Below, piece after piece: positions 9,509-19,095 of a stretch of DNA of 28,427 nt. Every line of letters starts with the position of its first letter. Within the stretch, counting starts at the first letter, position 1. A program made the position numbers and the translations under genes. The stretch spans positions 1 to 28,427 of the forward strand of contig JASJQH010006991.1 in assembly GCA_040143965.1 (NCBI GenBank), read 5' to 3'. This DNA is from Basidiobolus ranarum (Eukaryota; Basidiobolomycota; Basidiobolomycetes; Basidiobolales). The notes under the pieces are model-generated. The model worked only from the letters and a program-made list of their open reading frames with translations. It was not told the origin of the DNA and did not search any database.

Positions 9509-12500
9509 TCAACCCCACACATCTTCATTGTACTTGCCATTTTGTTGCAACTGTTCGAGATATTTACCTGCCTCCTCGATATTTAGTCCACCAACTTGCT
9601 CGAATATTGAGATCATCGTAGTACTGACGTCTTTAGCCATACCAGAGGCTGAACCACATAAGTAAAATGAACCCTTCTTATTGTGAAGTACATCCCAAAC
9701 TAGTGCTGCAGAAGCCAGTAATTGATGCTGAACGTATTTCTTGGGATCACCTACTCGAGAGAAAGCCACCGTCAATTTATCTAAGGTACCTTCTTCAACA
9801 AACTCCTCTAGTTCCTTGTTGTAGATGAAATCATAATCTGGCGAGCGGCAACCAAAGAATAGATATGTTGACGACACTCCTCCTTTGCTAATAGACTTGC
9901 AACCTTTAAGTCGACGTTCTTGTAAAAATCCACGGAAGGGTGCGATACCAGTGCCAGCACAAACCATGATCACAGGAACCGTTGGATCCTCGGGCAAGTG
10001 GAAAATATCCTTAACGCTGCGAACATTAGCATGAATTGGCTTTCCCGATGTACATTTGGATAAATAACCGGAACAAAGACCGGTATATTTTTTGTTTTCG
10101 AAACCAATATCCTCAGTAACTCCCACGCAAATATGAGCGATATTTTTGTAGATTTGAGAACAACTGGCGATGGAATATCTACGTTTAGCCATTACTGGCA
10201 TAGCACATAAGAAGCTTAAAAAGTCCAACTTCTTAATCATTGGGTAATTTTGAAGTAGATCCAATAGACAACGATTTTTCTTGATGAAGTTGGCATATAC
10301 TTCGTTACTGCTTTCTCCTGTTTGACACATCGTTTCAAGGTATTTCTTTTCTAATTCAGGATAGGAATCAGCAATAGCGGATACGCATACACCAATGAAT
10401 TGTCGGGAAGGTGCAGCTTGAAGATCCGCATAGTAAGTTAAAGCATCACGAATGGTGCATGGTCCCTTCAAATTTGCTGCCAAAGAACGAGAGCTTAGAC
10501 CAGAATTGGATGGATTTTCGATCTCAACTTCAAAAACTGCGTCCAGTGCATAACCAAGTGTGATGGCCACTTCTTCTACCAACTCCGAATCATTCTCTGG
10601 TGCGATTTCTAAATGGTCACCAGTATTGTATTGTTGGTCTTTAGGTAACTCGATTTCCAAATGGCGAGTGCTGCGTTTACTCTTTTCTATTTGTTGTAGT
10701 TCAATGTTTTCACGAATGGTAGATAACTCAGTTTTCTTCACATCTACCGGGTGTTCGTGTTGAGCTTGACTTTCTGGTGACAAGTATTTTAATGTTACTC
10801 CCTCAGTTGGATTGGATGAAGTGGTGGTAGTGATAGAGCTTAGACTTGTACCATCCAAACCGAAATCAGCCAACAATGAGGCGTAGAATCTAGCTAGCCA
10901 CTCTGTAAAATCTGCATCAATATCTGCATCTGCATTACCAGCACCAGCTGGGAATAATTGCTCTGCGCCCAAATATTCCAATCTGTCGTTTATCTTTTTG
11001 GGGAAAGCTTGGTATGTTCTCCACTGTATATTACCACAACCGAAAACTGCGTAGCGTAAACCACTCAAGGGCATTTGATCAACTTCCCTATGAGTACTAA
11101 TGAATTTGTCGAATTGAACGGCATTGTCAGGAGGGAGACCATTATACGTGCTGGTAATCACCAACACGATTGGTTTGTTTTTTACATCTTCATTATCACT
11201 ACTTTGATGCTTTCCACTATGAAGAACCTCCCAATCATCCAACGAAGTAACGTTAATCTCTTTGAAACCAAGATTTCTGGCATTACTCGCAACTTTGTTA
11301 GCATACTCTTCTGACAGTCCCATATTGGACCCGAATAGCACAGTGAATTTTGGAAGTTTTATATCGGCCGGAAGACTAGGTAAGGACAAAACACTTGATA
11401 ATTGAGTTAAAGGAGTGGACGATTCGGAAGGTGGTTGTGTGGTAGCCGTAGGGAAAGTGGTCCGATGACTGATATTAAAGTATAAATCCTTTGGTTTGAT
11501 AATATTACCCGCTGTAATATCATAATGTACAGGTTTATCATCTGGTAGTTGGAATTCAAACTTCTTTAGCAGCATTGCCTGTTAGGTTAATAGTTAGCAA
11601 ACCTAGCTTAAATAATCTAATTTCCATATTAGCTTGTTACCAAGATAATTTTAGCCTCTTGTAAAGCAAACTGCATCCCGATGCAGGCTCGAGGCCCAGT
11701 GGAGAATGGTAACCATGAATACCGAGATCTTTTAGATTCTTCACTGGAACTGAATCGATCGGGATTGAATACTTCAGGATCTGACCTGTAATGATAGATG
11801 CTTGTTGGAACATGTGGAGGGAAGTATGAATGTTATCAAGTCTAAATTCACATACCAAGTATGTGGGTTATGGTGTAAAGCGTAAATATTGATAGTTGCA
11901 ACAGTTCCTTGTTCGATGGTATATCCGAATGGAAGTTTGCAGTCTTGAACACAGTATTTTTGTATACTTGCAAGGGGTGGGTACATTCTTAGAGTCTCTT
12001 TCAAGACCTATAATGGTATAAGTTAAATAAGTCAAGAGAGATTCGTCGAGGTTAAACTTACCTGTGACAGATATTTTAGGTGGGAGATTTGAAGAACAGT
12101 GGGTAATTCATCATCAGTGATACCAGCGTTTGCAATTTCTTGTAGAACCTTTTGTAGAACGGCAGGATGTCTGGCTAAGCAGTACAAGCACCAAGAAAGA
12201 GTGTTTGAGGTAGTTTCATGACCAGCGATCAAGAAAGTAACTACTTGATCTCTAATCACCTCGTCAGATAGACTCTGTCCAGTTGCCTTATCACGAGCAT
12301 TGAGCATGAATCCAAGGAGATCCTTAGAGCTGTCCTGTGCTTCAGGTGAGTTTTTACGTTGAATGATTACCTATTTCCAAAAGTAAGTATGTTAATACCG
12401 ACTAGTATAATATTTAACGCAGTGCTAAATTACAGCATACATCATCTACAGTGTCCTTCATTAGTTGCATCATGCGGTCAAATTGATAGTTAGACCAGAT

Positions 12501-13651
12501 AGGTAGCATCTTCCAGTACTGTGAGCGGGTTGCCCTGGTGCGAATCTCTCTGTTGATGAAACTGTTAGTAAACTAATATTCTATGTGAGTTGTCAAGCAT
12601 AGACTTACCTTAAACAAAATGACATCGCATCAATCTAAAATATAGCTTATCAATACATGATGTACAGAAGGAACAAATTTACAATAAACTTCTTACAAAT
12701 GGATGAATTGTTGCATCTTTGGACTCTAACAAACCAAAATCAAAGCCGAACCCAACCCGACCAATTGTTTCGAATGCTATATGTAAATTAGGTCAAAAAC
12801 AGTGATCGTGACCTTTATCACACGTGGATCAACTTACTGATTTTTGTCATCCATGGAGAAATTAAAACAGGCTCAGGCTCGGAACTAATCGCCTCAATAA
12901 CATTCACCAGTTTCTTCGCAAGCATTGCCATTTCGTTACCATAAGCCTATACATAAAATTTAGTATTAGCTGGCAGTTGTATGTGACTTTGTAAATTCTC
13001 AGCTACCTTCATCGCCGTAGCAGAAAAGGCCGGAATCAATAATTTGTGACCGAGCTTCCATATCTCTTCGTCAGAACTTGTGGTAAACAATCCATCGCCA
13101 CCAATCGCTTTAACTTCGGCAAATGGTAGTGTGATTTTCTTGGTGAAGTATTCGCTTTCTTGAGCGAATAACTCGGCTATATCTGGATGATTGGTTACAA
13201 GGGACCTTGTTTGGAAATTATACATTTGCAGTAATGGCGAATCAAATTCCTTGAAAAATTTTGATATTGATCCCACAATATCTGGAAGTAGGTGGGGTAG
13301 TGTGCCAAATAAGGGAACTGTCGGAGGTGTTGCAATTTCACGACCAGTAGAACCACTGATGATCACGTAGACAGTATCCTGGAACGCCAGGTGCTCATAT
13401 GAGTTAATCGTCTCACCATTTTTATCCTGGAATTCAATATCTTCATGTCTGGGGATGTTCATCCTTTCTCCACATTCCCTTCTGACATCTTCTAAGCTAC
13501 CGTCCGGCTGGATCCTCACGATTATTCCATTTGTAGTCTCGTCCTCACCAGAAAATGCGACAACAATGATTTTGGACTCTACTAACGAGCATTGATCATC
13601 TTGTATAGCGCTAAAGCTATTAGTTGGGATGCTTGAGCGGGATTCTGTCAT
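9509..13651 (-). CDS. Self-sufficient P450/reductase fusion (CYP505-type) with N-terminal ubiquitin-like segment
   Basis: A 1214-aa fusion from nine exons: 13651-13007, 12946-12838, 12776-12697, 12634-12609, 12549-12441, 12370-12062, 12007-11856, 11785-11641, 11578-9509. All eight introns (54-70 nt) have GT..AG ends and all phases join. Exon 4 is only 26 nt. It should hydroxylate a fatty acid or similar chain with NADPH electrons passed inside one chain, as in bacterial P450 BM3. P450 marks: AGHETTS (372-378), KETLR with E430 and R433, NPDRF, and the heme loop [10 protein letters not shown] with Cys510. Reductase marks: FMN site FGSNMG (about 607) with [14 protein letters not shown] motif RRYSIAS, NADPH-domain [10 protein letters not shown], and a terminal Trp1213. 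Residues about 27-103 form an extra segment whose strand/helix pattern ([16 protein letters not shown]) suggests a ubiquitin-like beta-grasp domain. Known family members are about 1050-1080 aa and lack it. P450 and reductase are certain; the extra domain is inferred. Confidence 0.95.
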
Positions 13652-13702
13652 GAGAGAAGCGTATGTACTCGGTTTGTGCCTAGACTACAAGTGGCGATTG
13701 GC

Positions 13703-13713
13703 CTATTTATATA
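13703..13713 (-). promoter_or_regulatory. TATA box of the P450 fusion gene
   Basis: TATATAAATAG on the minus strand, 52 bp before the ATG at 13651 measured from its near end. It supports this ATG and makes the ubiquitin-like segment part of the transcribed first exon. Confidence 0.6.
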
Positions 13714-15002
13714 AATTCAGCCTCAATGTATGCTATCAAAAACCAAGTGAAAATCCATACCAACTCGAACAAATAGAGAAGCAAAAGGCGCTACAGATAG
13801 AACCAATGCCGAGAGTGTGGCTCATGATCATCCCAATATTGGCACCTAAATTCTGAGCATCCCCGACAACCCCGAGATACGTTTCGACACGTTTACGAAG
13901 TATAACTGCACATTCCAGTTGCTCGGGCAAACTTCCGTGATAACCGACAAAATATAAACATACTCAATTAGTAACTTCGATTGGGGCACGCGTACAGAAA
14001 TATGGATACTTTCGCTTCGTTCCATTATGATACTGCTGGTTAATGGATGTATTCCGGAATAAGGCATAACTATACCAAAATCAACCATGAATCAAATTAC
14101 TGACTGCATATCGTGTGACAAATTTATAGGATAAGATTCAATCTAAGCCTTACTCTACTGAGTTTCGCAAAGGTCAAAAGTGAAAATATTCGGATGAAAG
14201 GAAAGTATTGCGATAGTGGATTACTCATTGTATATGTAACTATTATCATAGATATACGCCAAATATAGATTATATGTCGATATCTCTGATATTTTGACGG
14301 TTTAGCTGAAGTACCTATATCTGCCATGAGATGCTTTCTTTATCAAAAAACTTCTACTCCAAGCAGCCATTGGTGAGTGATGATTCTGAAAATACGACCA
14401 GTCATCGAAACATGGATGAAATTTTCTAAGCCGCTGCAACACATATTTGGCAATCCGAAACACACATGTTATGCAACTAATCAGAAACCATGATAAAGTT
14501 AGTCACCATATGCAGAATATCGCTGTTTTCACTAAGATAAGAAGTCCAATCAGCGAGGTAATTAGATTGTCTTCATTGTAATCCAGTTTTTTATGAGCCT
14601 TAGATTACCATTGCCGTTGAGAATCTTTTTGACTGTCTTTCGATCGATGGTGTCCGATCCAGACTACAGTGATGGTCTGTGTGGTGAACTGTAGCTCCTT
14701 TGAAATAGTAAAATGTACTAAAAGTCCCATGAAAGCTGATTGGTGGATATCTGGGGTCGCATTTCCTAATTTGGAGCTACACTCTTGTACTCTAATTAAA
14801 GCGATCGAAATCAAGATTAGTATATGCTGATGCCGATGCTTCAATCCCGCGATTAAATATTACTGAAAGTTTTGGATAAAAGGAAAGATGTCCTTATTAT
14901 TCTAAACAATTCTCAACCCTCAATCTCCTTTCACTTCCTCTCCCCTGTGATTGTCAACGTAACCATCAGAATCATATTATCCAGAGGTTAAACTCAACAG
15001 AT
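13714..15002. other. Divergent intergenic region
   Basis: About 1.3 kb between the P450 fusion (leftward) and the first RING-LON gene (rightward), serving as promoter region for both. Small frames on the minus strand (13736-14844) lack any family trait and are judged to be chance. I see no strong TATA box for the RING-LON gene. Confidence 0.55.
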
Positions 15003-16256
15003 ATGGTCAACAAATTGGAAGTTAGCAACCTTCAAAGCTCACTTGCCAAGGCATATACTTGTTTGAATTATTTGACTTGCTATCACTGCCAGCATTACTT
15101 TACCAATCCTATTACTCTTCCTTGTGGACACTCTATTTGTTCTGCATGTCTCTCACCCGGAGACAACCAATTTGTTAAGTTACAGCCAAGTCTAATTACA
15201 CATTGTCCCTTTCCAAAGTGCTGTAGCTCCAATGTTGATGTATCTACGATCCAAGTGGATGTAACTCTGTCAAAAATTCTTCAAGCTTGCTTAAAGGGCT
15301 ACGATCAACTTCAATTCCAGCTTCACCAAGACAAGGTTACTTCGAGTTTATCCACAGATTTCTTAGAAAACATACAATCGGAGTTCGAATGTCATATTTG
15401 TTACATGGTTTTATACGAACCAATCACTACTGCATGCGGGCACACTTTTTGTAAAGAGTGTATATTGCGCACTATAGATCATTCTAATAACTGTCCTACC
15501 TGTCGAAGTACTCTCACTTTCTCACAAGTTTGCGACCGATCGACCAACCATATAATTCGCCATTTAACAGAAACATTTTTTTCCGAATCACTACTTAAAC
15601 GAGCAGAACACTCACAAAAGGAAGTAGATATTTATGAGTCTGTTCCTATACTGGTCGGAGGTTTGGCGTTTCCGCTTATATCATATTCCCTTCATATCTT
15701 CGAACCATCTTATCGACTTATGATCAGGAGATGCTTAGAGACAGAGAGAAAGCAGTTTGGCATGGTTTCACGAAACAATTCTGGTGCACTATCAGAGTAT
15801 GGAACTTTAGTCCAAATTAAATCTGCTCAAAGTCTACCAGATGGAAGATTTTTGATTCAAGTTGAAGGATTAAATAGATTTAAAATATCGAATCATTCAA
15901 ACCAGGAAGGATACTACGAAGCAAAAATTGAGTTGATCGAAGACGACATTTCTTTATCCGAAAAAGATGTTGAGGAGAACTCAGTGGAAGAGATGATGCA
16001 GGCGGTGAAGGACTTCGTTGATTCATTAGGTAAAGGCTATCCACAACTATTGGCTCAACTGAAGCAATTATATGGACCTACTCCACAGGCTCTTATTCCG
16101 TTTTCTTACTGGGCATCATGTGTGATTCCTATTAATGATCAAGAAAAGTACAAGTTATTATGTATAGACGACGCAAGGATACGCTTATCGATGATAGTAC
16201 GCTGGATTGAGAGTGCTCGAAAGCAATGGGGATTTGTAAGCTGCTCCGTTATGTAA
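15003..16256 (+). CDS. RING-RING-LON protein, CrgA/CarS-like, copy 1
   Basis: Intronless gene for a 417-aa protein with two RING fingers and a LON-protease N-terminal (substrate-binding) domain, the layout of LONRF proteins and of CrgA/CarS, which repress carotenoid synthesis in Mucor and relatives. First RING ligands: C26, C29, C41, H43, C46, C49, C68, C73. Second: C130, C133, C145, H147, C150, C153, C164, C167; both are complete. The LON domain runs from about residue 214 (VPILVGG) to 410 and includes HIFEPSYRLMIRR and LPDGRFLIQVEGLNRFK. It has no protease domain, so it likely acts as a ubiquitin ligase. The last four residues are CSVM, a good farnesylation (CaaX) signal. It lies directly before its paralogue on the same strand. 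No carotenoid genes are in the window, so the CrgA role is only a family hint. Confidence 0.9.
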   Translation: MVNKLEVSNLQSSLAKAYTCLNYLTCYHCQHYFTNPITLPCGHSICSACLSPGDNQFVKLQPSLITHCPFPKCCSSNVDVSTIQVDVTLSKILQACLKGYDQLQFQLHQDKVTSSLSTDFLENIQSEFECHICYMVLYEPITTACGHTFCKECILRTIDHSNNCPTCRSTLTFSQVCDRSTNHIIRHLTETFFSESLLKRAEHSQKEVDIYESVPILVGGLAFPLISYSLHIFEPSYRLMIRRCLETERKQFGMVSRNNSGALSEYGTLVQIKSAQSLPDGRFLIQVEGLNRFKISNHSNQEGYYEAKIELIEDDISLSEKDVEENSVEEMMQAVKDFVDSLGKGYPQLLAQLKQLYGPTPQALIPFSYWASCVIPINDQEKYKLLCIDDARIRLSMIVRWIESARKQWGFVSCSVM

Positions 16257-17385
16257 AATTATCCTTTCTACCGCTCAAAAACCCCCTTTTGTAATATGTA
16301 CTTATAGCTGAATATTAGACTCTACCTCCATTATTGCACTTCCTGTAGAAAAGTGAATTTGGGATACCATCAGTTATGATCATTTCTCTTTTCTACAAAA
16401 AGCAAATATACACCTTAACCCTATTGAACCTCTATCGAGTGCAAGTTCGAATCAAAACAAAGTTAGCTAGACGCATCACATCCCATGATATACACATCAC
16501 ATGATAGTTGCTCATTTTATACCTATTAAATCTATTTGGCAGTCTAATCGAGTTATTAGTATACTTTGAAGTATGGCGTTGAATTCGATCTGGGGAGATG
16601 TCACAAGTAAATAGTAAATAATAAAGTGTTTAATACTTAACGCATGCACACAACTTGGCCTGTGCTAATTAGGAGTATTTGTGTCAAATCGCTTATAATC
16701 TACATTTATACCAAGGGGTATACATTTTAGCGCTAAAATTCCCTTGACAATGATATTAGCCCTCAGTACTGTAAACCGTTTGGATCGTTGTTTGCAGTCC
16801 TCGATGGAAGATACGAACAAGTGGAACTTCAGTTGCTCACCAGATAGACATTACGTGGAAGATGAAAACTAACCATCACATATATCTTCAACCTGATGAC
16901 AAGTTGATTAAGCGGCACTAATAAGAAGTGTCACGATCCATCCGATTCACTTCATGTTTACTGGATTAGGTAATTCGTGGTAGCATAACTGAGCATAAGA
17001 TGTGACTAATGATCGAATGTTCGTAGGTAGTTATGCGATTGTAAGCGCATACCAACCTTCCCCTCACTTGATCTGATATTATACTAATCGAGTGATACAC
17101 CGTTAACATATTTAAGTATTACATTCCTTCTGGTATGAATCGATTCCTAGTTCTTAGATTCGATCTCTTGGTGGCTCTTGCTTTATAAAGAGCACTTCTG
17201 CTTATATTTGGTTGAGCCATTAAAGTAAAGAATCACCACACAAATTATCTACCTTTTAAATATATCTTTGCTTATCTAGTCAGTTACAGGATTTCAGTTG
17301 ACTTCGAATTTATAAGTTAAAGAAGACCTTATTCGGATTGAACCTACACTATTTACCGAAAATCTCAACAGCAGCTCAACTAAAC
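16257..17385. other. Intergenic between the RING-LON paralogues
   Basis: About 1.1 kb holding the 3' flank of copy 1 and the promoter of copy 2. It contains a perfect 16-bp palindrome at 16724-16739 and a TATAAA-like element in CTTTATAAAGAGC at about 17181-17193, some 200 bp before the ATG, too far to be assigned with confidence. Confidence 0.5.
16724..16739. promoter_or_regulatory. Perfect 16-bp palindrome
   Basis: ATTTTAGCGCTAAAAT reads the same on both strands. It is bracketed by CAAGGG (16712-16717) and CCCTTG (16741-16746), which could extend it as an imperfect hairpin. It lies about 470 bp after the stop of copy 1 and 650 bp before the ATG of copy 2. It could bind a dimeric factor; no role is shown. 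Confidence 0.35.
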
Positions 17386-18750
17386 ATGTCACAACAGCCC
17401 ACAAGTTCGAATTCACAAGATAGCCTTTCATTCTCTCTTAATAATGCTTTAAAAGCTTTGACCTGTGCAAGCTGCAATGGGCCGTTTAATCAACCAGTCA
17501 CTCTAAGCTGCGGTAATACTCTCTGTCTAACCTGTCTACCAGAAATCATTGATGACACTTGCAACGCTCCATGTTGTATGGCCAAACATTACAGCACCAC
17601 GGAAACGCACGTAGATGTTACCTTGGCGAAGCTGACCAAGATATGTCTCGATGAAATTGAGTCTAACAAGATCATACCAGAAGAATGTGAGCAGTCAACA
17701 TCCAATAAGAATATGGAAACTTATACCGAAGATATAAGTAAACGAGTTCTAGGAAACTCCGAAATCCACCGGACGGCACTTAAAGATGTTCTATCTCTGG
17801 AATTCGAGTGTCAAATATGCTATCAGATATTTCATGATCCTGTAACCACTGAATGCGGACACACATTTTGCTATAGTTGTCTCTTACGTACATGTGATCA
17901 TCGTGACAGTTGCCCAATGTGTAGACACCGATTGATATACAACAAAGTGAGTCAATCTGTCATCAACAATTCGCTGAACAGACTGGTAAGCCTATGTTTA
18001 CCCGAAGTCGTATTAGAACGTAAACTCCAGGTTGATCAGGAGTTAGCTAATGAAAACAATGATATCCCATTATTTGTTTGCTCTTTAGTATTCCCTGGAA
18101 TGCCATGTCAACTTCACGTATTTGAACCCAGATATCGCTTGATGATTCGAAGGAGTATGGAGACCAAGGCACGTCAATTCGGTATGCTACTTCCTGGTAA
18201 ACATGGCCAACCATTCGTTGAGTACGGAACTATGGTGAGAATCAAGTCAGTTGATTCTTTACCGGATGGTAGATCTTTAGTAAAAACCGTTGGTATGTAT
18301 AGATTTAGAGTTAAAGAACACTCCAATAAAGACGGTTATTTGGTTGGAAGAATTGAACGTATTGTGGACGAGCCAACTACGGAGAATATCACCTTGCGGC
18401 TGCAACCTGTCAATCCAGATATTGTAACTTCCACCACTGAGCTGGTGGCAGAAGATTCAGCTATCAGTTTAGAGGAGATGATGATTACAGTGAAGCAGTT
18501 CATAAACTCGCTCAGGGATGGGTCAGCCCCATGGTTGTTACAAAGACTAGACACCACATATGGGAGCATGCCAAATCAACCAGAAGAATTTTCGTTTTGG
18601 GCTGCCAGTGTGATACCAATAGGCGAATATGAGAAATACAAACTACTAACTACGAGGAGTACCAAATTACGACTAAGAATGATAGTTCATTGGACCGAAT
18701 CGTTTAAAGAGCAATGGTGGTTTGCACGTGGTGGATGTGTAACCACATAG
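17386..18750 (+). CDS. RING-RING-LON protein, CrgA/CarS-like, copy 2 with degenerate first RING
   Basis: Intronless gene for a 454-aa paralogue of the preceding gene, with the same order of two RINGs and a LON domain. The start is the ATG at 17386; the frame is open slightly further up but has no ATG there. In the first RING, ligands C27, C30, C42, C47, C50 are kept but the ligand His is Asn44 (SCGNTLC), and the last Cys pair is CNAPCC; zinc binding at the second site may be weak. The second RING is complete: C142, C145, C157, H159, C162, C165, C176, C179. The LON domain starts near IPLFVCSLVFPG and keeps HVFEPRYRLMIRR and LPDGRSLVKTVGMYRFR. Compared with copy 1 there is an insert of about 20 residues in the LON domain after IVDEP. 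The C-terminus is CVTT, a weaker CaaX form. Likely product of tandem duplication followed by divergence. Confidence 0.88.
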   Translation: MSQQPTSSNSQDSLSFSLNNALKALTCASCNGPFNQPVTLSCGNTLCLTCLPEIIDDTCNAPCCMAKHYSTTETHVDVTLAKLTKICLDEIESNKIIPEECEQSTSNKNMETYTEDISKRVLGNSEIHRTALKDVLSLEFECQICYQIFHDPVTTECGHTFCYSCLLRTCDHRDSCPMCRHRLIYNKVSQSVINNSLNRLVSLCLPEVVLERKLQVDQELANENNDIPLFVCSLVFPGMPCQLHVFEPRYRLMIRRSMETKARQFGMLLPGKHGQPFVEYGTMVRIKSVDSLPDGRSLVKTVGMYRFRVKEHSNKDGYLVGRIERIVDEPTTENITLRLQPVNPDIVTSTTELVAEDSAISLEEMMITVKQFINSLRDGSAPWLLQRLDTTYGSMPNQPEEFSFWAASVIPIGEYEKYKLLTTRSTKLRLRMIVHWTESFKEQWWFARGGCVTT

Positions 18751-19095
18751 TATTCCGCATCCTTCTCTTGGTAACCTTTATCCATTATTTATTTCCCACA
18801 CTAGTATAACTCAGGCTTTCGCATCGTATACATTGCCATGGGTATCTACAGTATAAGGAATTTTTCGCTTTCACAATCCAGTTGATCCCAAAATAAAAAC
18901 CCCCATCAAATGATTTTGATATTAAGCAGACATTGCAACTATCCATATCGTAGCTATTTCTAATTATTGAGACAAAAAAATTCAGGGTTTATGTAAGTTG
19001 ATAAATATAAGTATTTACATTAGGAATCGTATCATCAGATTCAATCACTATTTGGTTCATTCAGAAACTACTTGCCTAGTAACTTTTACTCAACG
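18751..19095. other. Intergenic between two convergent genes
   Basis: The RING-LON copy 2 (+) and the coiled-coil gene (-) meet here across 345 bp. An AATAAA lies at 18892. I see nothing else of note. Confidence 0.55.
18892..18897 (+). terminator. Candidate poly(A) signal of RING-LON copy 2
   Basis: AATAAA, 142 nt after the stop codon at 18750. Confidence 0.4.

Noticed and set aside
9509-13651. Two separate genes, a P450 and a reductase
   Set aside because: The exon starting at 11578 continues the P450 domain (AMLLKKFEF follows the heme region) directly into the FMN domain, with no stop, promoter or start between them.
3374-13651. A defined biosynthetic gene cluster
   Set aside because: There is no core synthase or terpene enzyme; the transporter, FMO, receptor-like gene and P450 fusion are neighbours, but a shared pathway is not shown.
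16441-16456. GCAAGTTCGAATC, possible T loop of a tRNA
   Set aside because: The flanks do not pair as a T stem, and no upstream arms are found.
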